DNA of 64,000 bases, taken from the NCBI GenBank assembly GCA_026214975.1, contig CM047806.1, positions 6,919,822 through 6,983,821 of the forward strand, written 5' to 3'. Below the pieces are notes generated by a model that worked only from the letters and a program-made list of their open reading frames with translations, searched no databases and had not been told where the DNA came from. Position numbers and translations under genes: made by a program. This DNA comes from Gentiana macrophylla (taxonomy: Eukaryota > Streptophyta > Magnoliopsida > Gentianales > Gentianaceae). This document shows positions 1-10,674 of the stretch, in pieces (the stretch's first letter is position 1; the number at the start of each line of letters is the position of its first letter).

Positions 1-893
1 GAGGGTGATGGGATTGGGGGGGAGAGCGATTAGTAGCTCCCAATTTAAATGAGGCACAAACAAAAGCAGTGGAAAAAAATCGAAAGAATGATCGTTTGGC
101 TCGTCATTATCTCAATAATGCGGTCGAGTTAAGCGTTTATAATAAATTTATGAACTCCAAGTCAGCAAAAGAGACGTGGAGGATCCTTGTAAATGCCAAC
201 CGAGGTAACATTGAAGTTAAAAAGGTTCGTTTGCAGGAATTGCGGAGGCAGTTCGAGTTGACTCAGATGAGAACAACTGAGTCAGTTGGTGATTTTATTG
301 CAAAAGTACGAGATATTGTCAGCAAAATGGGTGCAAAGGGCGAGCGTCTGACGGAGGCACAGGTAGTGCAGAAATCCTCAGACCATTAACGCAAAAATTT
401 CATACGAAGAAAACGGTCATTGAAGCGACCAGAAATCTTGATGAAATAACTATAGATCAGTTGGAATGTGAGTTAATATCCTATGAAATTTCTCTTGATC
501 AACAATCTATAGCTATTGTTGAGGAAGCTTTGCAGACCCAACTAAAAGTGTCAAATCAAAAGGCAGAATCATCGAATCATGTTGAATTCAGTCAACGTGG
601 TCAGAATTTTCGTGGTAGAGGCCGTGGTCGAGGACGAGGCCAAGGCAGAGGTAATTTCAATCACCAAAGAAATAATAATGATTCTGGTCATAATGAACTA
701 AGTAATGATTTTTCAAAAAAAAAGACAAATCGGAAAATTCAGTGTTATAATTGCAGGAAATACAGACATTATCAAAATCATTGTCGGTCCAAGAATAATA
801 ATCAGAAAATCATGCTAAGGTTGCAGAAAATAATGATAATAGTCTGGAAACTTCATTATTGGCAAATTTTGGAACTAATGAGAACCATAAAAA
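1..893 (+). pseudogene. copia gag (UBN2-type) remnant
   Basis: Residues coded at 69-389 have the gag helix-rich pattern typical of copia UBN2 domains, including a KETWRIL-like block. The frame shifts near 385-390 and resumes at 461. A basic RGRGRGRG stretch at about 610-650 precedes a CCHC zinc knuckle at 752-793 with spacing C-x2-C-x4-H-x4-C, all four ligands kept. Gag would form the virus-like particle and bind the element RNA. The N-terminus is off the left edge, and the shifts make it a pseudogene. Confidence 0.85.
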
Positions 894-1400
894 TGATTGG
901 ATTACGATTCAGGTTGTAGTAATCACATGTGTGGAACAAAGAATTGTTCTCTCGATTTGGATACTTCATACAATCAATCTATTAAATTTGAAAACAATAC
1001 CGAGGTTCCGGTTCTTGTAAAAGGAAGAATCGCTTACACTTTAAAAAATTGTTTTTCTAATGCTATTTCTGATGTATTCTATGTGCCTAGTTTACGTCAT
1101 AATTTGTTGAGCATTGGACAGTTGTCACAAAAAGGCTATAGCATAGTCTTCAATCAAGAAACTTGCACAGTAAGGGATCAAGAGAAAGGGCTCATTGAAA
1201 AGGTAAACATGAGTACTAACCGTTTGTTTCCTTTGAAAATTAATTGTTGCAGTTTACCTTGTTTTAGTTCTGTGAGTTTTGATGATACATGGTTATGGCA
1301 TCCGAGATTTGGACATTTGAACTTTGAAAGTTTAAAGTTTCTTGCGAGAATAAGTCGGTATTGGGATTACCAGTATTGACTTTCCTCATAATGTTTGTGA
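894..1400 (+). pseudogene. copia protease and GAG-pre-integrase remnant
   Basis: The aspartic protease motif DSGCSNHMCG is coded from about 904, in a different frame from the upstream gag. Downstream, LSIGQLSQKGY and WLWHPRFGHLNFESL (about 1290-1340) are the GAG-pre-integrase and the start of the integrase zinc-binding region. An early stop at about 1377 ends this frame. In an intact element the protease cuts the Gag-Pol polyprotein. Confidence 0.85.
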
Positions 1401-2457
1401 GTCATGTACTTTGGGAAACATCACAGAGATCCGTTTCCAAAGAATAAGGCATGGAGGCAAGTACACCACCGCAAATTGATTCATTCGGTTTGTGTTACGT
1501 TGAAGAACCTCCCAACGGATGTAGTAAGTATTTTATATCTTTCATTGTTGACTTCAGTCGAAAAGCATGAGAGTATATCTGAGAAATAAATCTGATGCCT
1601 GTGATATTTTTAAAAGTTTTAAAAAATACATTGAAAAATAGAGTGGATATGAAATTAAAACTTTGAGAACAGACAGAGGAACTGAATATATTGTCTGTGA
1701 TGATTTTCTGGAAAATAATGGTATCAAACATCAGATGACAGCCAGATATACTCCTCAGCAGAATGGAGTGGCAGAGAGGAAAAATAGAACGGTCATGGAC
1801 ATGGTAAGGTCTATGATGCATTCTATGAAATTGCCTAAATCTTTTTGGGCAGAGGCCGTTGCTTGTGCCTTTTATGTCTTAAACAGGTGTCCTACCATAA
1901 GTATACCAGGTGGAAAAACACCATATGAGGTATGGACAGGGAGAAAGCCAAATATCAGACATTTGAAAGTTTTTGGTTGTATTGCTTATGCCCATGTTCC
2001 TGATGTTTTGCGAAAGAAATTGGATGATAAATCCGAAAAGTGTATTTTTATTGGATATTTTCATCAAACAAAAGGGTTTAGGTTGTTTAATCCGGTAACA
2101 AGAAAAGTTGTTATCAGCTGGGATGTTATATTTGAAGAACAAGAAGCTTGGGATTGGTCACCTAAGCAAGTTGAAAAACCAAGCAGTACTTCTATTCCAG
2201 TTGTTGGTTCTAGTATACAACAAACAGAACCACCAAGAGAGGAAATAATTGTTACTGAATCTTCGTCTAGTCGTCAACAACGAAACAGACAGTTACCAGC
2301 TCGATTACAGGATTATGTCATTGGAAATGATAATGACATGTCTGATGAAGAAATTGTTAATTCGCTTTGTCTGCGGATTGTGATCCAGTTAGCTTTGAAG
2401 AAGCTTCGAGAAACGATTACTGGATACAAGCAATGGATCATGAGATTCATCAATTGA
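1401..2457 (+). pseudogene. copia integrase remnant
   Basis: The Cys pair of the zinc-binding domain lies near 1396-1412. After a stretch with stops at 1585-1645, the rve core is open from 1663: RTDRGTEY carries the second catalytic Asp and QQNGVAERKNRT the catalytic Glu. The usual FWAEAV, CPT and PYEVW blocks follow, then KVFGCIAYAHVP. The first Asp block at about 1540-1560 is degraded. The C-terminal part runs into the RT linker and stops at 2457. Confidence 0.87.
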
Positions 2458-3294
2458 GAAGAATGATACTTGGGAGCTGACAAACCTTCCACCAGGCAAG
2501 AAACTCATTTGGGTAAAATGGGTGTACAAAACAAAGTACAAAGCCAATGGAAAGGCGGATCGCTATAAAGCCAGAATTGTAGCAAAAGGATACAAGCAGA
2601 AGACAAGTATTGATTATTTTGATGTTGTAAGACTTGATTCAGTTCGTATGGTTATTTCTTGCTGCTCAAAGTTCGTGGAAAATTTTATCAGTTGGATGTG
2701 AAATCTGCTTTTCTCAACGGTGTTCTTGAGGAAGAAGTTTATGTGGATCAACCTGCAGGATATATATTTGAAGGACAAGAAAGTAAAGTTTATCGCTTGA
2801 AAAAGGCGTTGTATGGACTCAAACAAGCCCCGAGAGCATGGTATACTCGTATTGACTATTATTTTATTGATCATGGTTTCGAATGATGCCTTACGAGCAT
2901 ACCTTATATGTCAAATATTCTGATGGAGGTGACATCATTATTGTGTGCTTACCGTTGATGATCTTATTTTTACTGGTAATAACGCACAAATGATTTCAGA
3001 ATTTAGGGAGGCTATGACTAGTCATTTTGAAATGACAGATCTTGGTTTGATATCTTACTTTCTTGGTTTAGAGATTTATCAAATGGATAGTGGAATCTTC
3101 ATTTCACAAAAGAAATATGCAGGTGATATTTTGAAGAAGTTTAAGATGGATTGTGCTAAACCAATCTTAACTCCGGTGGAAGAAAAACTAAAGTTGATAA
3201 AAGATGGCACCGGTGAGTTTGTTGATCCTACATATTTTCAAGACTTGTTGGAAACTTGAGATACGACTTCAACTGGACCGGATATATGTTCGGT
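2458..3294 (+). pseudogene. copia reverse transcriptase remnant, interrupted
   Basis: KWVYKTKY, RYKARIVAKGY (about 2560-2600), [11 protein letters not shown] (about 2690-2720) and [14 protein letters not shown] (2805-2850) are classic copia RT blocks. The YVDD box region at about 2950 reads TVDDLIFTG, so the Tyr is lost. Frames break at about 2640, 2885 and 3260. Homology stops after the TRPDIMFG-like block at 3275-3294, where foreign sequence begins. It resumes at 4861 with VGLISRFMESPHQ. Confidence 0.87.
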
Positions 3295-4860
3295 AAAAAC
3301 TTCGTTTAAATTTATAATTACGGAACACCCCAAGTGCAAGGATCGTAGTAAAGGTGTTACCGGTCGTCTGAGGAATCGAGCGTTTATCGGATTGAGATGC
3401 GATTATTAAATCGATTATGTCACAAATTACTATCTAAAACTAAGGTATATATTAATTATAATCTAGAAACTATGACTAAAAGCGAAAATAGCGTAGAAAA
3501 TAGAACAAAAGCGACAATCGGGCGGGCGTTCAGCGATGTGGACGGGCGTCCGATTATGATCTAAAAGCAGAAAATATGCGAAACAATGAGATAAAAGCTA
3601 GGGTTTTCAAAATAACTAAACGTAGCAATTGATACGAACGAATTTGGTTTATCAAAGATTTAAAATAACGGCAAGGCAACGAATCCACCAACCAACCAAC
3701 CAACCCCAACTAGATTGTGAGCTAAAGTACGATTTTTAGTAATGATCAAATCACGAATTCGATTAAATCTCTTTAATCAATTTCTAGGGTTTCGTTTTCT
3801 TTCTCAAGCAAAACTAAACTAACATGCATAACACGATCATGAGATTGTCTCCAAAACTCTACTCAATTAATCATAAACAATCTCTTGAATTATAATTAAT
3901 TGCATCAATTGAAATAAATCACAACTTGAATCATATTCTCATATAAAATCAATCAAAACGGTAGTTTCATCGACCTCTCGATTCAATAAAACATAAACAA
4001 TCCTTACAAAATTCAATTGATGAAAAACAGTAAATATAACTCACTAAGATTTAGCATAAAATCCTCTAGTTGGCGTGGTTGTTGATTGGTTTCCCCCGTT
4101 GTCCCACCGCGAGATGTTTAGCCAACAATCATGTTGGTGATCATGATTGTTGGGATGAAAGAATTCCTCTCCGTGTTTGCTCCTCGGAATATGCGGCTGC
4201 TGTGACCTTTTTTTGAGTGAATGATATGATATGGTATGATTAGGGTTCAACACACACTGGTATTTATAGGATTTTGAGGCGGCTAGGGTTAAGTCGGCCG
4301 GCGGACGCCCGTCCAGAAGGATAGACGCCCGTCCAGTCTTCACAAAATTCATCGAATCGGGACGAGTCTTCTTGGACGTCCGTCCTATGCAAAAATGGAC
4401 GCTCGTTTGCTAATTTTGGCAAGACTCTGAATCAAAAATCTCCTCCTGGACGCCCGTCTGGTACTTCAAACGCCCGTCCACTGGACGGCCTTGGACACCA
4501 GTTCAGTCATCAATCAAATCTTGATTTTCTCATCTCTATCTTCAACCGACTTCACCTTTATCTCTTTTCCTTCGTATAAACTCGATCCTTGACACCATTT
4601 AATCCTCTTTTGAGCTCGAAAATGTATATCTACAAGGGGGTAAAAACATGCAAACTGTAGAAATATATATATAGATAGAAAATGACTAATAAACCACATA
4701 AATAGCTCGAATTTACATTTTAATCCTTTTCATACACAACCCCTCAATATTTCAATTAAACTCATACTTTTCTATGAAAAGTAATAAAATACGAAGAACA
4801 TTGTTACGGAATAAAGCGATAAAAACCATAAAATTCACCGTTAACAATATAACCTATGGT
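3295..4860. repeat. 1.57 kb unclassified insertion splitting the copia element
   Basis: The copia coding sequence stops at a GGT at 3292-3294 and continues after a GGT at 4858-4860. The intervening DNA has no copia homology and no credible gene. It holds several copies of ACGCCCGTCC and its complement, near 3530, 4304, 4324 and 4471, plus diverged copies. It lacks TG...CA ends and clear terminal inverted repeats. The target duplication may be only the shared GGT. It is probably a non-autonomous or truncated repeat; class undecided. Confidence 0.6.
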
Positions 4861-5480
4861 GTTGGACTTATAAGTCGTTTTATGGAGTCGCCGCATCAGT
4901 CTCATTTACAAGCAGCTAAGCGGATATTGAGATATATCAGAGGTACACAGAGTCATGGAATATTTTATTCATGTGCTAATGATATTTCTCTCATTGGATA
5001 CACGGATAGTGTTTGGGCCGGTGACACGGTTCAACGAAAAAGCACATAAGGTTATGCATTTTTCTTGGGATCCGGCGTTTTCTCATGGTCGTCGAAGAAA
5101 CAACAGGTGATTGCTTTGTCAATAGTAGAAGCAGAATATATGGCAGCCACAAGTAGTGCTACGCAAGCAATGTGGTTGAGGCGCATTCTTGATTTTTTGC
5201 ATCATCAACAAAAGGAACCAACGAAGATTTATTGTGACAACACATCAGCTTCAATAACTATCGAAGAATCCTGTTTTTCATGGTCGTAGCAAGCACATTG
5301 ATATCAAATATCATTTTATAAGAGAGTTGGTTCGTGAAAAAGAGATTGTTATTGATTATTGTCCAACTGAAGAACAAGTCGTAAATATCTTCACAAAACA
5401 ATTGAAGATGGAGTCATTTACTAAATTGGTGAAGATGCTCGGAATGATCAAGTTTGAAGATTTTGGTTCAAGACAGGCAA
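4861..5480 (+). pseudogene. copia RNase H remnant
   Basis: VGLISRFMESPHQSHLQAAK continues the RT/RNase H junction. The frame then meets a TAA at about 5047, in place of the S-x-G of KSTSGY. FSWSSKKQQVIALSIVEAEY (5085-5140) holds the RNase H catalytic Glu region. WLRRIL and IYCDNTSA (the next Asp) follow, then a [11 protein letters not shown] block in another frame at 5297-5330 and the C-terminal LTKQL-like end near 5400. It is the 3' end of the pol gene of the interrupted element. Confidence 0.87.
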
Positions 5481-5783
5481 TGTAGAGGTGTGAACAAAAT
5501 CTCTATGTGTGTAGCTTTATGTATCAATGGTTGCACCGTCCACCGTCCACCGTCCAAAGACTTTCCAAGCATGTTATTGACAATGTAATTCACATGTATT
5601 CATATGTTAGTAGTGTACCTTATAAATCGGTGATGTTTGTGATTGTAATTGGATCAACCAAGTGAGAAGCTTAAGAACAAAGCTTTCTAATACTAAGTGT
5701 GTCTTTGTGTGTGTTGAATCATTGAAACATTGTGTTGTATTTCTACACTTACATTGATCATCTTCTCCCAACTTCCATCGACA
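5481..5783 (+). repeat. Probable 3' LTR of the copia element
   Basis: The segment starts TGTAGAGGTG directly after the pol end and finishes CATCGACA, giving the TG...CA termini of an LTR about 303 bp long. A TATA-like CTTATAAAT lies at 5620-5629. The 5' LTR is outside the window, so the boundary could not be confirmed by comparison. Confidence 0.55.
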
Positions 5784-6078
5784 GCAGAAGAAATATAACA
5801 ATAGATGAAACACTGTAAAAGGAATATGAGAGCAACAAAAAAGAGATGAATGGAAACATGAATTAATGTTCTGAAAATAGAGGTACAAAAGGCAGTGCCG
5901 GTGGAAGCAGCACAAATGCAACCAATCCCAAAAGGGAGCGAAGGAGACAATGCATTTTCCCAGAATTTATGGTTTCTTTCAATCCTTGCGTAATTTTCTT
6001 AGGCGTTATCAGGAATGATTTAATATATCATATATAAGGGCAAGTGGTTTCTTTGAGGATATCTATCAAATGCCAAAA

Positions 6079-6310
6079 CGGCGTCGTTTTTGTTGCATCA
6101 GAATTATTTGGTCGTCCATGATATGCATAATTAATATAAGCTATATATATACTATATATAAGATTTTTGTTGCATCAGAATTATTTGGTCGTCCAAGATA
6201 TGCACAATTATATAAGCTACTATATATAAGATTTTTGTTGCATCAGAATTATTTGGTCGTCCAAGATATGCATAATTAATATAAGCTACTACTATATATA
6301 TTAAGATTTT
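6079..6310. repeat. Tandem repeat, about 70 bp, three copies
   Basis: Three consecutive copies begin near 6080, 6164 and 6233. Each contains TTGCATCAGAATTATTTGG followed by an AT-rich TATATAAG tail. The copies are close to identical apart from small indels in the TA tract. The preceding 5784-6078 shows no gene or recognisable repeat. Confidence 0.85.
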
Positions 6311-6646
6311 TTAATTTATTTCACAAGAATATATAGATGCATATTGTTCACTGCAGAGGATCCGGACACAAAGGTAGCCAGGATCCTCTTTACGGTGCCC
6401 TAAAACATCCGAGCTCAAATGTAGCCCGGATCCACTGCAAAGGATCCATGCTCAAATGTAGTCAGGATGCTCTGCAAAGGATCCGGGCTCAAGTGTAGTC
6501 AGGATCCTCTGGCTCACCGTAAAGGTGCACATCCTTAACTAAAACGAGAGATATCAACCTCATTAGGGACTCTAAATGTTTCCGCCGCATCAAATTTTCT
6601 TTGTTCCTCGCTCACAGAATCCTCGTCTGCATCACTGTCCCCATTT
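6303..6646 (-). pseudogene. Duplicated 3' end of the diacylglycerol kinase gene
   Basis: This matches 35022-35373 almost base for base, in the same orientation. It covers part of the last coding exon, the stop region (equivalent of the DISRFS end) and about 240 bp of 3' flank with its AGGATCCT repeats. Several substitutions change codons. No other DGK exon accompanies it, so it cannot make a kinase. It abuts a copia LTR fragment on its right. Confidence 0.88.
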
Positions 6647-7245
6647 TCACTAATAGATTAAAAGATGATTGTGGAAAATTAACTTGTATTACATCGAGAG
6701 GATTGGTACAATATATACAGGTAATTGGTGATTTCTAGAATCAATCAAATCAACTAATTATTGTAGTGTAATATTCACATAATCATATAATAAATGAGAA
6801 TGATATACAATAAATGAGTATTTTCTCTATTACGTCCCCTCAAGCTGGACGGCCGTAGGAGAGACCAAGCTTGACAAGAAGAGCTTGAAACGAAAGCTTA
6901 TCCAAGGGCTTGGTAAGAAGATCAGCGAGCTGGTCATGTGAAGAGACATGTGTAACCCGTAGTTTGCCCGCCTGTACTTGTTCCCGAACAAAGTAAAAGT
7001 CGATGGCCACATGTTTCATCCTGGAGTGGAAGACCGGATTGGCACTGAGGTAGGCAGCTCCAAGATTGTCACAATAAATCAGGCGAGAAGGTTGGAGCAA
7101 GTGCCCAACATCCTAAAGTATAAAAGATACCCAGTTGAGCTCAGCAGCAGTGTTGGCCACATATTTATATTCAGTTTCAGTGGACGAACGAATCACGGAT
7201 GTTTGTTTCTTTAAGCTCCAAGAAACGAGATTGCGACCCAAATGG
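6647..7245 (-). mobile_element. Truncated copia element: RNase H end plus LTR piece
   Basis: On the minus strand, LVSWSLKKQ-like and TETEYKYVANTAAEL blocks (about 7225-7140), then LIYCDN (about 7080), HVAIDFYFVRE and HDQLADLLTKPL (down to about 6900) are the RNase H end of a copia pol. A purine tract CTTGAGGGGA near 6835 is the likely polypurine tract, with LTR sequence down to 6647. One stop interrupts the frame at about 7107. The rest of pol is missing. Confidence 0.85.
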
Positions 7246-8270
7246 TGTATGTTTTATCCTTGGAAGATGCTTTCAATTGAGTTTCATTAAATTTATTTTA
7301 ATTAATAATCTATTTTATTTATGTAGGATTGATGCCTTTCTAACCATATAACATTTGATGTTCTCGGAATTCCACTTTATCGTGGATAGTTGACCCTCAG
7401 CTATTAGATTCATGTGGTAGCCAAACATTTTATGAAATTTAAATGATTGTTAAATTGTGTTATCCATTTGAACTAAGCATCTTTGTCTTGTCTAGGACCA
7501 TGAGAGTGTAAAAACTATTGCCGTCGAGCTTAGTGGCCTGAACGATCAGCTTTCTTCCATAGACTCCATGAGTGTTCTGGGAGCCGTTAAGGTGCCCGAA
7601 ATTGCTACTATCCCCGTTAATTTGCCTTGATTTAATTTAATTTTGTTGTTGACCCTTGGCGCATGTACAATAGCTCTTTATCTGCCATTGTGATAAGACA
7701 CTTTTTAGAAAAGAGATAGTGGGATAATAAAAAAATAAGAAGCTACAATAACACTTTTTACCACGTCGTATAGCGTGAAGGGTGGATGTAGAATTGTTTC
7801 TGCCGACTTCCATCTTCCCATTGCTTTATTAAATAATGTTATCAAGTGTGCTATTCCTTAGGATATTCACTAGGGATCTAGGGATCTTTAGATGTAACAC
7901 AACTCATGTAAATTCTCATTACCATAAAACCACGTCAAAAATTGACTTTTAGAAAAATGATTGTGAAAATCAAATTATTAGAAATGGATTAATTCGTATA
8001 TAATTAAATTTGATGTAGTGTTAGAGGTCGGATGTGAATCAACTCTCCTAATAAAGTCCATATATAGTGCTAAGTAAAAAAATCAGGGAAAAAAAACCTT
8101 CAATCTAAGAACCCTTAATAATACTCTAGAGTCCCTTTTGTTTGATTTGCCCTTATCCTGATTAATGGTTTTGGATGTGTTGCCTTTAAGTCCCAATCCG
8201 GAGGTTTATTTTTAATGAATCAAAAGTTGACTGCTTTCTGTTTATATATATTCATAATCCCGAGCATCTA
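7246..8270. other. AT-rich intergenic DNA with one exon-like segment
   Basis: Apart from the exon-like segment at 7496-7630, I see no gene, RNA gene or complete transposon here. Base composition is that of ordinary plant intergenic DNA. Confidence 0.5.
7496..7630 (+). other. Terminal-exon-like segment, unidentified
   Basis: A pyrimidine-rich tract ending CTAG precedes 44 open codons, starting DHESVKTIAVELSGL and ending IPVNLP before a TGA. Codon use and the hydrophobic/charged pattern look like real coding sequence rather than chance. No upstream exon in a compatible phase was found before the copia fragment. It may be the last exon of a lost or captured gene. I do not recognise the protein. 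Confidence 0.4.
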
Positions 8271-8480
8271 TCATTTAAATGTGTTTTTAAAAGACTCGTT
8301 TATCCGACAAGATCTCACCGGCGGTTTTTTCAGCACCGCCGTTGTCCTCCAGTTAAAGCACAAGACCCGTTCTCCGGGATGGGAGAAAAAGGGGCTGAGT
8401 TTGTGTGGGAAAGCCATTTGTGTTGATAGAAACTTCAACTTACTACATTTAAAGAATTTCCGAGAATCCATTAAGAGTAA
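8271..8480. repeat. Dispersed repeat, second copy at 26488-26690
   Basis: Shared blocks include ATCCGACAAGAT, CACCGGC, CTCCGGGATGGGAGAAAAA and AACTTACTAC in the same order at both sites, with indels between. The 122-codon ORF at 8215-8583 overlaps it, but the second copy does not keep that frame. I therefore do not call it a gene. Confidence 0.7.
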
Positions 8481-8988
8481 GTTTCATCCAGCCTCGACAA
8501 CTCAAGTTTCATTCGCCGACTTGAAACCATTAACAAAACAAAAAACCAAAAAAAAACAAATAAAAAAAAGCGAAGGCAAATAAAAACTGAGCAAGAAGAC
8601 TTCTTACGTAAGCATCAATCGAATTGAGATTATGCGGATGCGGATGCGGATGCAGAGAGGATCTTGTGACGACGGACCATCATTATCTCGAATCTACATC
8701 ACGGACGATGGCGGGCGAGAATATTTTTTTGAAATCAGTAAATATTTAACACACTAAATAATTTTTTTCACAAGTGCAAAATATTTTACATAGGTAAAAT
8801 ATAAGTATTTTTATTTTTAGCGTGGTCCGTGGACCCCCGTCACCCCTTACTAGATCCGCCACTGATCACGGACGTCGGGTAGAGGAGGCGTGAGCCCTTT
8901 CAAAAAGAAAAAAGAAAAAAAAAAATTAAAAACACATTTTGTTCGGGAAGTTCATTAGGAAACAAATAATTATAAGGAGGATTCCTAC

Positions 8989-9166
8989 CTTGTTGGTGCA
9001 TCTCCAGTTCAGCCATGCTTTTAAGAAGGTTGTGATAAATGCCACAATGGTGGTGGAACTCACCGTGCTGATTCATATTGTGAAACTGAAGCATGTTAAT
9101 AGAATCATACGGTGTAAGCGCAGGTGAAGCACCAACCGAAACGAAAAGTGAATCACAAGAGACCAC
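8989..9166 (-). other. Exon-like segment, unidentified
   Basis: The minus strand is open and codes SVGASPALTPYDS and HGEFHHHCGIYHNLLK-type sequence. It ends at a good donor, CAAG followed by GTAGGAAT, at 8989. No partner exon was recognised on either side. It could be a relic exon or chance. The region 8481-8988 otherwise holds only a short CGGATG triplication at about 8634-8652 and A-rich tracts. Confidence 0.3.
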
Positions 9167-9278
9167 GACACAGAGAACACATTAATCTTACCATGAAACA
9201 AAACAAAAAATACAAATACAAGCAACTAGCAATTTATGCGTGCTTTAAGATTTATTTTTCCTTTATTTAAATGTTATA

Positions 9279-9350
9279 GTTTGAGTCCGTTGAAGCGAAA
9301 ATGGTTCGATGTTGTAGTTCGAGTCCGTTTGGGGCGAAAATGGTTAGTGT
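9279..9350. repeat. Short tandem duplication, about 35-40 bp
   Basis: The block TTGAGTCCGTT...GGCGAAAATGGTT occurs twice in succession with a few differences. No coding or transposon context was seen. Confidence 0.6.
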
Positions 9351-9439
9351 GTGTCTTTCGTTTTAAGTAAAAACAAAATGTTAGCTTAGTTTTTCTTATG
9401 ACACGTTAGCTTAGCTATTGTTAAATAGAAAAAGAGTAA

Positions 9440-9742
9440 TGTTTCTGCCACACAATAAATGCCACAACATATTTTAAGCAATTGATTGATTTTCATTAGA
9501 CATATATCTTGATAGATGCCATGTCATGTCAGTGATCCTACAGAAATTTTACTATGGTCCAGGACCAAATCCTACTTGGTGTGCCTAACCAATAGAATTT
9601 AAAAGATTTCTGGTGGACCCCTATGTATAAAAACAAGCCTTCAATGAGATTTTTCCAAAGTGATGACATGGTGATCCAAAAACTTGGTCCAGGACCACCA
9701 TAAAACTACTGAAGTGTGTTGTGCATTTATGTTGTGCCGCTA
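9440..9742. mobile_element. Two nested MITE-like foldback sequences
   Basis: The outer ends ATAAATGCCACAAC (near 9465) and GTTGTGCATTTATGTTGTG (near 9722) are imperfect inverted repeats. Inside, ACTATGGTCCAGGACCA (near 9550) is mirrored by TGGTCCAGGACCACCAT (near 9685), defining a second foldback of about 165 bp. No coding capacity was seen. The superfamily was not determined. Confidence 0.55.
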
Positions 9743-9745
9743 TCA

Positions 9746-10340
9746 CCGCTCTTTCAAAAATGACAAGTTTACGTCATTTAGTTTCTTTATATAAAATGTA
9801 AATATATTTCACGATCAACTGACGGGTGTTTTTGTTTTGCTGGAAATTTTTTTTTCATTTTCTAGGCGCCAGCGCCTCCATCACCGTCCGACTAGCGCCT
9901 AGGTCTTTTAGAACACTGGTCATAAACTGTATAATTAGCATCACTCACACCAGGGCGTACAATATGTTTCATTGTTGCTCTTTTTCACAAGGCAACATAT
10001 ACATTGTCGTCTTCCCAACGAAATAGCAGCTTAGCCATGGACAGAACTCCCAAGTCCCAACTCATTGGACAGTGGGCAAAGCTTCCCGTACACGGCACCA
10101 TCCAATGCTACAGCCACTTACACACCACAATCTATCCTATTATCCCTTCCCATTGTTGATTTACCACTTTATTCCTTTCTCCCTACAGCTCCGCCTACTG
10201 TTTCTGCAACACCCTCTATGTACTTTTGTTTATCTATAATCTATAAAACAAAACATCAATCTAAAGCATGTACGTTCCACATTGATACAAGCACACTTTC
10301 ACCCTTGATTATAGATTTAGGCAGTTTCCAATATAAACAA
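9746..10340. other. Unassigned DNA, possibly copia linker
   Basis: An ORF at 10065-10409 is Ser/Thr/Pro-rich and runs straight into the copia tail at 10341. It may be a decayed copia spacer between integrase and RT, but I see no diagnostic motif. Nothing else is supported here. Confidence 0.3.
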
Positions 10341-10579
10341 TGCAAGATTTCAGTTCCTAATAGATTGCTATCCCATAATCAACATATCAAACCACAGAAG
10401 TCTGTTTGAGAGGGGGTGTTGAAGTTGTTGCATTGAAGAAGATCACAGAAGCAACAGAATTAGAAAGGAAGCAGTGAACAATACAACAAACTGCCTTTGT
10501 GGCCTTTTTACAAACACTGGGGACAATAAACGGTTAAGTCGGTTATTGTCTAATTGGGTAGTTGTAACAAACCTAACAT
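10341..10579 (+). mobile_element. Copia pol tail plus truncated LTR, extra copy
   Basis: 10341-10416 repeats the pol end found at 11588-11659. It finishes with the polypurine tract GAGAGGGGG. An LTR start, TGTTGAAGTTG, follows at 10417. The LTR copy breaks off at about 10579, in the middle of the sequence seen complete at 11660. Confidence 0.85.
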
Positions 10580-10674
10580 GTACTGATCAAAACAAGACTA
10601 CAACCTAACACTTGAGAAGGAGTTTGAGCAATCAAAACAAGACTACAACCTATTTATAAAATGTACTGATCTTT

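Larger units (their letters stand above)
1..5783 (+). mobile_element. Degenerate Ty1/copia retrotransposon, 5' end outside window
   Basis: Copia domain order is visible on the plus strand: gag with a CCHC knuckle, protease, GAG-pre-integrase, integrase, reverse transcriptase, RNase H, then a TG...CA segment that fits a 3' LTR. The first bases are already inside gag, so the 5' LTR lies to the left of the window. The reading frame is broken many times, and the element is split between RT and RNase H by a non-homologous insertion at about 3295-4860. The order and motifs match Tnt1/Tork-like plant copia elements. It is non-autonomous and decayed. Confidence 0.9.

Noticed and set aside
8215..8583. 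122-codon ORF as a gene
   Set aside because: It overlaps a dispersed repeat whose second copy (26488-26690) does not keep the frame. Lys-rich low-complexity end, no domain.
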